From contig NZ_CP157968.1 in the NCBI RefSeq assembly GCF_040215725.1, positions 1,240,001-1,304,000 on the forward strand: DNA of 64,000 nucleotides, read 5' to 3'. The notes under the pieces were generated by a model. It saw only the letters and a list, made by a program, of their open reading frames with translations. It ran no database searches and had not been told where the DNA came from. This DNA comes from Rhizobium sp. ZPR4. Lineage in GTDB: Bacteria > Pseudomonadota > Alphaproteobacteria > Rhizobiales > Rhizobiaceae. Of the stretch, positions 24,961 to 33,615 are shown piece after piece (within the stretch, counting starts at the first letter, position 1; each line of letters begins with the position of its first letter). Position numbers and translations under genes: made by a program.

Positions 24961-26061
24961 ATGCCAAGCGTTTCCTTCGAACACATCGTCAAGAAATTTG
25001 GTGAGATCAAAGTCCTTTCCGGTCTTAATCTCGCGATCGATCACAGCGATTTTCTCGTGCTGCTCGGGCCGTCGGGATGCGGCAAGACGACATTGCTGAA
25101 CCTGCTGGCGGGCCTTGCCGACGTCTCCAGCGGGCGCATCATGATCGGCGAACGCGACGTCACCGAACTCGATCCCAAGGATCGCGGACTGGCAATGGTC
25201 TTCCAGTCCTATGCGCTCTATCCGACGAAGACGGTGGAGGGAAATCTGCGTTTCGGTCTGTCGGCGCTGAAGCTGCCGCGCGAGGAGGCGGACCGGCGGA
25301 TCAAATGGGCGGCGAGCCTGCTACAGCTCGAATCTCTGATGAGCCGCAAGCCGGCGCAGCTTTCCGGCGGCCAGCGCCAGCGCGTCGCTATCGGCCGAGC
25401 CCTCGTCAAGCACGCTGACGTGCTTCTTTTCGACGAGCCACTGTCCAACCTCGATGCCAAGCTTCGCACGGAGATGCGGCTCGAGATCAAGAAACTGCAC
25501 GAGGAGCTGAAGCCGACCGTCGTCTACGTCACGCATGACCAGATCGAAGCGATGACCATGGCGACCAAGATCGCCGTCATGAATGGCGGCGCGATCCAGC
25601 AGTTCGGTACGCCTGACGAGGTCTACGAACAGCCGGCAAATCTGTTCGTCGCCGGCTTCATCGGCTCGCCGGCCATGAACCTCGTCGAAGCCACCGTCGC
25701 GCGGGATGGGAACCGATTGAGCGCGATCGCGGCTGACGGCCGGCGCTTCGATCTTTCCGGCTATGATTATTGCGCTCAGCATCCTTCCCATGACCAGCCG
25801 ATCATCATCGGCATGCGGCCCGAGCATTTCGTCATCGGTGAGGCTCCGTCTTTGGCCGCCTGCTCGCTGGAGCTGCCGGTTCGCATCGTTGAGCGCACCG
25901 GGTCCGACGCGATCCTGTCGCTTAGCTTTGGCTCCTCGCTGATCGCGGTGCGCATCGAGCCGGATCGTGCTGCCAGGCTGAGACCCGGCGAGCTCATCAC
26001 CGTGACTTATCCCAGAACAAAATTGAATCTTTTCGACGCCCAGAGCGGGCGGCGGCTCTAG
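24961..26061 (+). CDS. Sugar ABC transporter ATPase (MalK/UgpC type)
   Basis: This 366-residue ATPase has Walker A GPSGCGKTT (about 37-45), Q-loop VFQSYALYP, signature LSGGQRQRVAIGRALV (about 134-149), Walker B LLFDEPLSNLD and H-loop VTHDQ. The C-terminal third is a TOBE/OB regulatory domain with GMRPEHFVIG. It serves the permeases encoded upstream and could also serve the ATPase-less importer at 14240-17324. Confidence 0.94.
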   Translation: MPSVSFEHIVKKFGEIKVLSGLNLAIDHSDFLVLLGPSGCGKTTLLNLLAGLADVSSGRIMIGERDVTELDPKDRGLAMVFQSYALYPTKTVEGNLRFGLSALKLPREEADRRIKWAASLLQLESLMSRKPAQLSGGQRQRVAIGRALVKHADVLLFDEPLSNLDAKLRTEMRLEIKKLHEELKPTVVYVTHDQIEAMTMATKIAVMNGGAIQQFGTPDEVYEQPANLFVAGFIGSPAMNLVEATVARDGNRLSAIAADGRRFDLSGYDYCAQHPSHDQPIIIGMRPEHFVIGEAPSLAACSLELPVRIVERTGSDAILSLSFGSSLIAVRIEPDRAARLRPGELITVTYPRTKLNLFDAQSGRRL

Positions 26062-26073
26062 TGGGAGGAACGC

Positions 26074-27318
26074 ATGCTGAAAAACTGGAAAAAGGCATGG
26101 CTGGTGGCGTCGATCGTCATCTGCCCGATGGTCGTTCACGCCGAGGACCTGGTCATCTACCAGAAATGGTCGTCGCCGGCGGAAGTCGCCGCGCTTAATG
26201 TCCTGAAGAAAGCGGCCGAAGAGAAGGGGATCAAGTGGATCGACATCACCATTCCGCATGACACGGGTTCCAACGTCAACCTCATGAATCTGGTAACGGG
26301 CGGCCAGCCTCCGAACGTGTTTTCCGAAAACAATCCCGCCGTCTATCGCGATCTGACGAATATGGGGCTCGGTCGTCCTCTGACCGACGTCTTCAAGGCG
26401 GATGGGGCGATGGACAAATTTCCGCCTTCGGTCATCAAGTCGATCACCGTCGACGACCAGATCATGAAGATCCCGCTCGGCATCCATATCGACGGCATGC
26501 TCTATTACAATATCGAGGCGGCGAAGAAGGCCGGTGTCGATCCTTCGAAATGGACGTCGCTGGACGAGATGTATGCCGATTTCGACAAGATCAAGAAGGC
26601 CGGTATCGTGCCGCTGGCGCTCGGCGCGCAGCAGTGGCAGGTCGGCTATCTCACTCATACTTTGGTCGCGAGCGTCGGCGGCACCGATCTCTTTATGAGG
26701 ATCTATGGTCCGAAGCAGGATGAGACCGCGCTCGACGCGCCAGAGCTTCGAACCGCGTTCGAGTGGCTGCGCAAGTTCCAGCAGGCTTCCGATCCCGGTT
26801 CGGTCAATCGCGACTGGAACATGACTACCAATATGGTGATCGAGGGACAGGCGCTCATGCAGATCCATGGCGACTGGATGAAGGGCGAGTGGCGCGCTGC
26901 CGGCAAGGAAGCAGGCAAGGACTTCGGCTGCCTGCAGATTCCCGGTTCAAAGGCGCTGTCTGTGACTGTTGATGCCTGGGGCATTCTCGGCAAGCAGTCG
27001 CCCGAAAAAGACGCGGCGGAAGTCGAGTTTGCCAAGCTCATCGTCGACCCGAAGATCAACGCCGCCTTCGCGGCGGCAAAGGGCTCGACACCGGTACGCA
27101 CCGATGTTGACCCGTCGACGCTGGATGCCTGCTCGAAGAATGTCCTCGACATGCTGAAGGACCCCGCGCACCAGGTGCAGAACCCACATTCGATGGTCGA
27201 TGCAGACTGGCAGTCGGCGATCTGGGAGGTCGCTTTCAACTACTGGAGCAATCCGAACATGACGGTGGACCAGGCGGTAGCTGCGCTCAAGGACCAGTAC
27301 GAAGCCATTCTCAAATAG
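26074..27318 (+). CDS. Sugar ABC transporter substrate-binding protein
   Basis: This 414-residue family-1 binding protein has a Sec signal peptide (MLKNWKKAWLVASIVICPMVVHAED, cut near residue 24). The mature domain begins LVIYQKWSSPAEVAALN and includes FSENNPAVYRDLTNMG and IPLGIHIDGMLYYNIEAAKKAGVDP, as in glucose/oligosaccharide-binding proteins. It has GGAGG 7 bases upstream. It is the last gene of the transporter cassette and likely takes up a plant-derived sugar or glycoside. Confidence 0.92.
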   Translation: MLKNWKKAWLVASIVICPMVVHAEDLVIYQKWSSPAEVAALNVLKKAAEEKGIKWIDITIPHDTGSNVNLMNLVTGGQPPNVFSENNPAVYRDLTNMGLGRPLTDVFKADGAMDKFPPSVIKSITVDDQIMKIPLGIHIDGMLYYNIEAAKKAGVDPSKWTSLDEMYADFDKIKKAGIVPLALGAQQWQVGYLTHTLVASVGGTDLFMRIYGPKQDETALDAPELRTAFEWLRKFQQASDPGSVNRDWNMTTNMVIEGQALMQIHGDWMKGEWRAAGKEAGKDFGCLQIPGSKALSVTVDAWGILGKQSPEKDAAEVEFAKLIVDPKINAAFAAAKGSTPVRTDVDPSTLDACSKNVLDMLKDPAHQVQNPHSMVDADWQSAIWEVAFNYWSNPNMTVDQAVAALKDQYEAILK

Positions 27319-27398
27319 CGACCGAAAACATGACGTTCGGCATGGCGGCAGGCTTTCTTGCCGCCGGCAGCGAAACAGGAATGGAAGGTATTGCAGAC

Positions 27399-27878
27399 AT
27401 GGACACAAGACTTCTCGACGAAGATGCCGTCATGCAGATCTGCTTCGTCACCGACGATGTGGTGAAATCAGCGCAATGGTTCTCCGATCTGACAGGCAAA
27501 CCCATGCCCAAGGAGGGCAGGGCCGCGGAGCCTGATGTGGCGCAGGCGATCTACGACGGCAAGCCTGCCGCCGTCGGCTGCCGCATCATGATGTTCAAGT
27601 TCGGAAATATCGATGTCGAGTTTCTTCAGCCCGGGCCGGAGAAAAGCGCCTGGCGCGATCTGCTGGAGGAAAAGGGGCCGGGCTGCCACCATATCGCGTT
27701 TCGGACCCGTAACCTGACGAAGCGCAACGCATTTCTCGAAGGTAAGGGCCATCAGCTGCTGCAGCGTGGTGAATTTGACGGCGGTCATGGCCGCTATGCC
27801 TATTACGACACCGTCAAGGACCTTGGTGTCATGGTCGAGTTGCTCGAATTCGACAAAGACAAGGAGCCACAGGGCTGA
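27399..27878 (+). CDS. VOC-family protein (glyoxalase fold), second copy in the regulon
   Basis: This 159-residue VOC protein resembles methylmalonyl-CoA epimerase-like members: MQICFVTDDVVKSAQWFSDLTGKP at the N-terminus, GCHHIAFRTRNL with the metal His in the middle, and VMVELLEF with the metal Glu near the end. The N-terminal metal His is replaced by Gln (MQICFV). Start is uncertain: ATG 27399 has GGAAGG about 10 bases upstream and begins right before the domain; ATG 27330 would add 23 residues with no family match. Confidence 0.8.
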   Translation: MDTRLLDEDAVMQICFVTDDVVKSAQWFSDLTGKPMPKEGRAAEPDVAQAIYDGKPAAVGCRIMMFKFGNIDVEFLQPGPEKSAWRDLLEEKGPGCHHIAFRTRNLTKRNAFLEGKGHQLLQRGEFDGGHGRYAYYDTVKDLGVMVELLEFDKDKEPQG

Positions 27879-27944
27879 TTTCTGCCGGCCCGCTCGAGCG
27901 TAGGGCTGGTTACCTTTGATGTTCATCCCCCAGAGAGCAGATTC

Positions 27945-28700
27945 ATGGCTTATCCGATCGCGTATCAACTGTACTCATCGAGGAACTTCCCGCCGCTTCA
28001 CGCGCAGTTCCCTCTACTGAAATCCCTGGGCTATGACGCGATCGAGCCGTGGCTGCCGGCCTATGAAAGCGATCCCGCGCTGTTGCGGCGGCAGATCGAT
28101 GATGCGGGCCTTGCCTGCTTCGGATTTCATATGCCGCTGAAAGGGCTGGTCGTTGAGCCGGATCGCTTCATCGAGATCGCGCAGACGCTCGGCGCGACCT
28201 ACATGATCCCGCCTTTCGTGCCGAAGGAGGAGCGTATCGATACCGCTGATTATTGGCAGAGGATCGGCGAGCAGCTTGCGCGGGGCGCCGAACGTGCGGC
28301 GCGTCACGGCTTGAAGGTTGCCTGGCACAACCATGATTTCGAGTATGCTCCGCTTGCCGACGGATCGAGGCCGATCGATCACATTCTTGGTGCCGGTTAT
28401 GAAGTCTTGTTCGAGATCGATTGCGGCTGGATCACGCGCGCCGGCGCCGATCCCGCTGCCGAACTGGAACGCTATGCCGATCGCATTGTCGCCATTCAAA
28501 CCAAGGACACGGCACTTCTCGGAACGACGATCGACGACGGCTGGGTCGCGACGGGCGACGGCATTATCGACTGGGCAGCTCTGGTCCCATACTTTCGCAG
28601 GACCCGGGCAGATCACATCGTCACGGAGCACGACAATCCCTCCGATTGGCAGCGCTTTGCCAAGCGATCGATCGACCATATCCGCTCGCTCGGCTTGTAG
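27945..28700 (+). CDS. Sugar phosphate isomerase/epimerase, paralogue of the one at 13419
   Basis: This 251-residue xylose isomerase-like TIM barrel starts PIAYQLYSSR and has IEPWLP, the central HNHDFEYAPLADGS block, FEIDCGW, and late TKD and VTEHDNP motifs carrying likely metal ligands. The HNHxxE block and the EHDNP end match the protein at 13419, so both are of one subfamily with probably related keto-sugar substrates. It lies between a VOC protein and a sugar-acid dehydratase in a catabolic run. Confidence 0.87.
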   Translation: MAYPIAYQLYSSRNFPPLHAQFPLLKSLGYDAIEPWLPAYESDPALLRRQIDDAGLACFGFHMPLKGLVVEPDRFIEIAQTLGATYMIPPFVPKEERIDTADYWQRIGEQLARGAERAARHGLKVAWHNHDFEYAPLADGSRPIDHILGAGYEVLFEIDCGWITRAGADPAAELERYADRIVAIQTKDTALLGTTIDDGWVATGDGIIDWAALVPYFRRTRADHIVTEHDNPSDWQRFAKRSIDHIRSLGL

Positions 28701-28711
28701 AGGGCAGCAAG

Positions 28712-29908
28712 GTGAAGATCGTCGACCTCAAATGTGCCGTCATCGGCTCAAGCCCCGTTATCCGCATCGTCACCGATGCCGGTATCGATGGTTATGCGCA
28801 GGCGGAAACCTGGAAGCCGTTCCTGAAGCCTTATATCCTCGCGTTCCGGGATGCGCTCATCGGCCTTGATCCCACGGACGTCGAGCGCGTGATGCTGCGC
28901 ATCCGGCAGCGCGGCGGCTTCAAGCCCTGGGGGGCGGTCGTCAGCATCGTCGAGATGGCACTCTGGGACATTGCCGGCAAGGCGGCGGGCGTGCCGGTCT
29001 ACAAGCTTCTGGGCGGCAAGGTGCGCGATCGGGTTCGCGTCTATAATGGTGCCGTCCGCGAGCCGATGACCGGCTTCATGCCGGAGGATTATGCCAGGAG
29101 CTGCCGCGAAATGAAGGCGGCGGGTGAGGGCTTCACTATCGTCAAACAGCCTATCGGGTTTCACAGCCGCATGCGGGTCGAGGTGCCGGATTTCTTCTAT
29201 GGCGATCCGGAAGCCGGCGGAATGCATGGCGCCCACGACCGCGGCCTGCTTACCGAACGCGGTCTGAAGCATATGGTCGCCTGCGTTGCCGCGATGAAGG
29301 AGGAATTGGGCGACGGGATCGGCCTCGCGCTCGATTGCGGCCCCGGCTGGACCGTGCCGGACGCGATCCGCTTTGCGAAAGCCGTAGAGCCCTTCAACCT
29401 CGTCTGGCTGGAAGACATGCTGACCGGCGATTATTCGCCCTTCGTCAATGCGGATGTCTATCGCGATCTGACCTTGTCGACATCGACACCGATCCATACC
29501 GGCGAGCAGATCTATCTCAGGCAGAACTTCAAGCCGTTGATCGAGAGCAAGGCGGTCAATATCATTGGCCCCGACCCTTGCGATGTCGGCGGTATCGCCG
29601 AGCTTAAATGGATTGCAGAATATGCCGATCTGCATGGTATCCTGATCGCCCCGCACGGAACGGCCAATGGTTTGCTGGGGCTTGCCGCTCTCGTCCAAGT
29701 CTGTGCAGCACTCCCGCACAATTATGTCGCCTTTGAATATACCGTCGGCGATCCGTCCTGGTGGTACGATATCGTGGATGGGTTGCCGAAGCCCTTGGTC
29801 GTGGATGGTCACATGGCGGTTTGGGATGCTCCTGGCCTTGGAGTGACGCTGAATGCGGAAAAAGCGAGATCTTATCTGACAGACGAAGATCATATGTTTT
29901 TTGATTGA
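28712..29908 (+). CDS. Enolase-superfamily sugar-acid dehydratase (mandelate racemase type)
   Basis: This 398-residue protein has the capping domain followed by the barrel. Visible catalytic or metal residues are the Lys in IVKQPIG, the Asp in LALDCGPGW, the Glu in WLEDML, the Glu in HTGEQIY and the His in IAPHGTANG. The insert with DPEAGGMHGAHDRG is unusual in length. Start is GTG 28712 (KIVDLKCAVIGSSP) after AGGGCAGCAAG; the longer frame overlaps the isomerase gene. Members dehydrate sugar acids such as galactonate, gluconate or rhamnonate. It ends the sugar operon. Confidence 0.88.
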   Translation: MKIVDLKCAVIGSSPVIRIVTDAGIDGYAQAETWKPFLKPYILAFRDALIGLDPTDVERVMLRIRQRGGFKPWGAVVSIVEMALWDIAGKAAGVPVYKLLGGKVRDRVRVYNGAVREPMTGFMPEDYARSCREMKAAGEGFTIVKQPIGFHSRMRVEVPDFFYGDPEAGGMHGAHDRGLLTERGLKHMVACVAAMKEELGDGIGLALDCGPGWTVPDAIRFAKAVEPFNLVWLEDMLTGDYSPFVNADVYRDLTLSTSTPIHTGEQIYLRQNFKPLIESKAVNIIGPDPCDVGGIAELKWIAEYADLHGILIAPHGTANGLLGLAALVQVCAALPHNYVAFEYTVGDPSWWYDIVDGLPKPLVVDGHMAVWDAPGLGVTLNAEKARSYLTDEDHMFFD

Positions 29909-30339
29909 GCTCCTTGGGAGCGGCGGAAGATCAATACCGATTGCAAGGCGCGCATCCACCACGCGACCGAATGCGAGGCGGATGGCTGCCCCCATTTATG
30001 GTGTGCGGGAGAAGCCGGTTTTCTCGACAACCAGTCTGAGGAAGCAGCGGGCCGCCTCCCTGTGGCAATGCGTCTTGCAATGCCCTGTTCCAGCTCCGGT
30101 GATACAATGCATCCCATTCCGGCCGCCATTTGGCGCCCGCGACATTTTTAAAGATGCAAGTTGTGTCGCCTAACCCGTCGACCGAGTGACATTTGTTGCG
30201 GCCCGTCCAGCTGGTGGCAATGTAGAAAGAGATTTTCCAATTCCCATGCCTTCAGAGATCGCTGTTCCTTTTAATCTACTATTTTTGTGGACAATATTTG
30301 CATTATCGAAAACGCATGCGATCATCGGAAGGGATGAGA
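29909..30339. other. Intergenic region, no gene recognised
   Basis: This 430-base gap follows the dehydratase gene. A short hairpin GCTCC-TTG-GGAGC at about 29909-29921 sits right behind the stop but lacks a T run. Open frames of up to 90 codons exist on both strands, none with a family match or good ribosome binding site. The last 100 bases are AT-richer and likely hold the promoter of the FMN reductase gene. Confidence 0.45.
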
Positions 30340-30900
30340 ATGAGTGTGCCCAAACTCGTCGGCATTGCCGGCAGCTTCAACAGGCCGTCGAAGACCTACG
30401 CGCTGGTCCAGACCGTCGCGGATTTGGCAATTGAGCGATATGGCTTCTCCAGCAGGGTTTATGATCTGCATGATGTTGGTCCGTCTCTCGGCACTGCCCA
30501 GTGGCGCAAGGAGCTTGATGATCAGGCGAAAGGCGTGATCGACGATATCGTCTCTGCGGATGCGCTGATTATCGGTTCGCCAACCTTCAAGGGATCCTAT
30601 CCCGGGCTGTTCAAGCATCTGATCGATCTCATCGACCCGCACGAGCTGCGCGCCAAGCCGATCGTCATCACCGCGACCGGCGGCGGAGACAGACATGCGC
30701 TGATGGTGGAACATCAGTTGCGACCGCTCTTCGGTTTCTTCATGGCACATACCCTGCCGACCGCCGTCTATGCGTCGGATCGTGATTTTACCGACTACAA
30801 GGTCTCTTCGGAACCGCTCGCCAACCGGATCGATGAAGTCGTCGGTGAGCTATCGGCTTTCTTCCCGCATTCGGTAAGGGTGCTCGCTGCGGCCGAATGA
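30340..30900 (+). CDS. NADPH-dependent FMN reductase (flavodoxin-like)
   Basis: This 186-residue flavodoxin-fold protein has the phosphate-binding loop GSFNRPSKT near the N-terminus, GSPTFKGSYPGLFKHLIDL (about 77-95) at the flavin ring, and TATGGGDRHALMVEHQLRPL (about 108-127) as in MsuE/SsuE-type reductases. ATG 30340 (SVPKLVG) has GGAAGGG 7 bases upstream; upstream ATGs at 30298 and 30334 lack this spacing. Such enzymes feed FMNH2 to two-component monooxygenases, but no partner is encoded nearby. Confidence 0.88.
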   Translation: MSVPKLVGIAGSFNRPSKTYALVQTVADLAIERYGFSSRVYDLHDVGPSLGTAQWRKELDDQAKGVIDDIVSADALIIGSPTFKGSYPGLFKHLIDLIDPHELRAKPIVITATGGGDRHALMVEHQLRPLFGFFMAHTLPTAVYASDRDFTDYKVSSEPLANRIDEVVGELSAFFPHSVRVLAAAE

Positions 30901-30959
30901 TGGGTTGATGGACAATTGCATCCCGCTGCCTCGGATTTATCAACCAAATGGAGGGTTAC

Positions 30960-31130
30960 ATGAAATGGAATGTCATTAGCCGCCTGAAGGCGATTTTTGC
31001 TGGGCGCGCGCTGCAAGATGCGAATGGACGCATCCAGTCCGTTGATCGAACTGGATCCGCGGAGCGAGAGCTCTCCGCGCGCGACTACGAGATCCACTAT
31101 TGGTGCACGTCGCCCGCGCCCTGGTATTGA
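30960..31130 (+). CDS. Small hypothetical protein, 56 residues
   Basis: A 56-codon frame from ATG 30960 is preceded by GGAGGG at 30950-30955. It begins MKWNVISRLKAIFAGRAL and ends YEIHYWCTSPAPWY. There is no clear membrane helix and no known family. An alternative ATG at 30948 overlaps the ribosome binding site. Codon use is ordinary for the region. It lies alone between the FMN reductase and a hydrolase gene and may be a small rhizobial protein. Confidence 0.5.
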   Translation: MKWNVISRLKAIFAGRALQDANGRIQSVDRTGSAERELSARDYEIHYWCTSPAPWY

Positions 31131-31195
31131 AGGGGTGCGCCTTTGATTTCCCGTCGCGAGCTTTGTGTTCGATCGCTTTTTCTCGTGAGGCTTAC

Positions 31196-31780
31196 ATGAC
31201 CAGGGTACTGATTGTGCCTGGCCTTTTCGGCTCGGGCGAGGGGCATTGGCAGCGCTATTGGCTGCAGGATCATCACGACGTCCGGCTCGTCGAGCAGGAC
31301 GACTGGGACTTTCCCAATCTCGGCAGCTGGATGGAAAAATTGGAAGCCGCGCTGGAAGAGGCGGGTGAAGCCTATATCGTCGCCCACAGCCTGGGCTGCG
31401 TGTTGACGGCGAGGTTGGCTGGACGCCAGGCCGCGCGAAGGGTCAAAGGCGCGCTACTTGTAGCCCCTTGTGATATTCCGGTGACGGAAGCCCTGCATGC
31501 CGGACATCTGTCTTTCGGCACCATGCCGACGGAAACGCTGCCTTTCCCCAGCATGACGGTCGGGAGTTTGAACGACATCTATATGAGCCTCGACCGGCTC
31601 GGCATGTTCGGACGGCTCTGGAATTCGGATGTTCGCAATATTGGTCTTGCCGGGCATATCAATATAGCGAGCGGTTTCGGGCGCTGGGCGAGCGGTTACG
31701 GCTTTCTCGAAATGCTGAAGGCGCGCAGCAGGCATCGCAGGCCGCAAGGGTTTTCGGCGGCAATCGCGGCGTCCATCTAA
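31196..31780 (+). CDS. RBBP9/YdeN-family serine hydrolase
   Basis: This 194-residue alpha/beta hydrolase has an N-terminal VLIVPGLFGSGEGHWQRYW typical of the family, the nucleophile Ser in AHSLGC (near residue 69), and a late GLAGHINIASGFG giving the catalytic His. Start ATG 31196 has GTGAGG upstream; the longer frame has no family match. Substrates of this family are unknown. Confidence 0.88.
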   Translation: MTRVLIVPGLFGSGEGHWQRYWLQDHHDVRLVEQDDWDFPNLGSWMEKLEAALEEAGEAYIVAHSLGCVLTARLAGRQAARRVKGALLVAPCDIPVTEALHAGHLSFGTMPTETLPFPSMTVGSLNDIYMSLDRLGMFGRLWNSDVRNIGLAGHINIASGFGRWASGYGFLEMLKARSRHRRPQGFSAAIAASI

Positions 31781-31891
31781 AAGAAGGGCTTTTCATATCG
31801 GCCATTCGACGCCATTGTGCGGCGGATTTTTCTTCTCGTCCCTCGGCTGCCATTCCAAGCGCGCCAGGGCAGGTTCTTTGGAGGTAAGACA

Positions 31892-32551
31892 ATGAGTTTG
31901 CGCATTAACGATATCGCGCCGGATTTTACGGCAGAGACGACGCAGGGCGAGGTTCAGTTCCATAACTGGATTGGCGACGGTTGGGCCGTACTCTTCTCGC
32001 ATCCGAAGAACTTCACGCCGGTCTGCACGACGGAACTCGGCGCGATGGCCGGCCTTGAAGGCGAATTCCGCAAGCGCGGCGTCAAGATCATCGGTATCTC
32101 CGTCGATCCTGTGGAGAGCCATGGTCGCTGGAAGAACGACATCAAGACGGCGACCGGCTTCGACGTCGACTATCCGCTGATCGGCGACAAGGACCTGAAG
32201 GTCGCCAAGCTCTATGACATGCTGCCGGCAGGTGCCGGCGAAAGCTCGGAAGGCCGCACGCCCGCCGACAACGCTACCGTCCGCTCCGTCTTCGTCATCG
32301 GCCCCGACAAGAAGATCAAGCTGATCCTCACCTATCCGATGACGACAGGCCGCAACTTCGGCGAAATCCTGCGCGCGATCGACTCGATCCAGCTGACATC
32401 CAAACATCAGGTCGCGACACCGGCAAACTGGCAGCAGGGCGAAGACGTCATCATCACGGCCGCAGTTTCCAACGAAGACGCCATCACCCGCTTCGGCTCG
32501 TTCGATACGGTATTGCCTTATCTGCGCAAGACCCGCCAGCCGACCGCCTGA
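31892..32551 (+). CDS. 1-Cys peroxiredoxin (Prx6-type)
   Basis: This 219-residue thiol peroxidase has the peroxidatic Cys45 in NFTPVCTTELG with the conserved Pro and Thr, and Arg in the active site (PADNATVRSVFVIGPDKKIKL, near 123-143). The C-terminal extension (QLTSKHQVATPANWQQGEDVII) marks the Prx6 group; no second resolving Cys is evident. ATG 31892 follows GGAGG. It reduces hydrogen peroxide and organic peroxides in the cytoplasm. Confidence 0.93.
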   Translation: MSLRINDIAPDFTAETTQGEVQFHNWIGDGWAVLFSHPKNFTPVCTTELGAMAGLEGEFRKRGVKIIGISVDPVESHGRWKNDIKTATGFDVDYPLIGDKDLKVAKLYDMLPAGAGESSEGRTPADNATVRSVFVIGPDKKIKLILTYPMTTGRNFGEILRAIDSIQLTSKHQVATPANWQQGEDVIITAAVSNEDAITRFGSFDTVLPYLRKTRQPTA

Positions 32552-32584
32552 TCGGCGTGCTGACCAAAGAATTTTAGCTGACGC

Positions 32585-32615
32585 GATGCGGCCTTGATGG
32601 CCGCATCATTTTTAT
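32585..32615 (+). terminator. Rho-independent terminator after the peroxiredoxin gene
   Basis: GATGCGGCC (32585-32593) pairs perfectly with GGCCGCATC (32599-32607) around a TTGAT loop, followed by ATTTTTAT. It lies between the convergent peroxiredoxin and LysR genes and probably stops both. Confidence 0.85.
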
Positions 32616-32618
32616 AGT

Positions 32619-33521
32619 TTATAGGCGGACGTTTTCGCGCAGGAATTCCAGCAATGCGCGCACGCGGGCCGGCAAGGGGCCGCCCTGGCCGATATAGACG
32701 GCGTGGAACTCCTCGCTGTCGCCCGGATTGAGCTCTTCAAGCACCGGCTGCAAACGGCCGGCCGCGATATCCGATTTGACGGTAAAGGCGGCAAGGCGCG
32801 CCAGGCCGGCACCGGCAAGCGCAAGGTGCCGCATGGCTTCGCCGTCGCCCACCTGCAGGCTAGGCGCAGCGGGGATCGTCGCAACCTCGCCATCAACTAG
32901 CAACGGCCAGCCTTCGACCGTCCGGGAATAGGCAAAGCCGATACGGCAATGCTTTGCCAGCTCGGCGGGGGAGCGCGGCACGCCATGTCGTCGCAGGTAG
33001 TCTGGCGAGGCGACGATGATATTTCGTGTCGCACCGAGCTTGCGGGCCGTGAGGCTGGAGCTTTTCAGTGGCCCGGCTCGGATCGCGACATCGGCGCGCT
33101 CCTCCATCAGGTCGACGATACGATCGGTATGAAAGATCTCCAGCGAAACGTTGGAATGTAGCGCCATGAAGCCGGGAATGAGTGGAGCCAGCACATGATT
33201 GCCGAAGGAGCCGCTGGTGTTGATGCGGATATGTCCCGCAACCTGCTCTCCCGCCGAGGCATGGCGTTCGGCCTCGGCAATATCGGCGAGGATCGCGACG
33301 CTGCGCTCGAAAAATGTGCAGCCCTCGGGGGTCAGCTGCAATCGCCGCGTCGAGCGATGGATGAGACGAGCGCCAAGGCGCTTTTCAAGTCTCGTGACGA
33401 GTTTGCTGACGGCTGAAGGCGTCATCCGGCAGGCTATGGCCGCAGCGGTGAAACCGCCGAGTTCCACGGCGCGCACGAAGACTTCCATTTCACCGGAACG
33501 ATTGATCTCTTGACGGCTCAT
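32619..33521 (-). CDS. LysR-family regulator
   Basis: This 300-residue regulator has an N-terminal winged helix (MEVFVRAVELGGFTAAAIACRMTPSAVSKLVTRLEKRLGARLI spans residues 12-54) and a LysR substrate domain with HIRINTSGSFGNHVLAPLIPGF. It is divergent from the aldo/keto reductase at 33616, which is its likely target; the 94-base gap between them is AT-rich and would hold the T-N11-A type site. The effector is unknown. Confidence 0.92.
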   Translation of the reverse strand: MSRQEINRSGEMEVFVRAVELGGFTAAAIACRMTPSAVSKLVTRLEKRLGARLIHRSTRRLQLTPEGCTFFERSVAILADIAEAERHASAGEQVAGHIRINTSGSFGNHVLAPLIPGFMALHSNVSLEIFHTDRIVDLMEERADVAIRAGPLKSSSLTARKLGATRNIIVASPDYLRRHGVPRSPAELAKHCRIGFAYSRTVEGWPLLVDGEVATIPAAPSLQVGDGEAMRHLALAGAGLARLAAFTVKSDIAAGRLQPVLEELNPGDSEEFHAVYIGQGGPLPARVRALLEFLRENVRL

Positions 33522-33615
33522 GATGAATTGAAATCATAAATCAGTTTCTTTCCGGCAATCTATATCATCTTTATCTGAGCGTCTATCTATCTGAGGAACC
33601 AACAGGAGATAGACC

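Noticed and set aside
25321..26868. Very long minus-strand open frame (515 codons), opposite the ATPase and binding-protein genes.
   Set aside because: It spans two recognised plus-strand genes and their junction. Its composition (His/Arg/Asp-rich) is that of an antisense shadow in GC-rich DNA.
29890..30173. Overlapping short open frames on both strands in the gap after the enolase-superfamily gene.
   Set aside because: None has a ribosome binding site or known family, and codon choices do not favour either strand.
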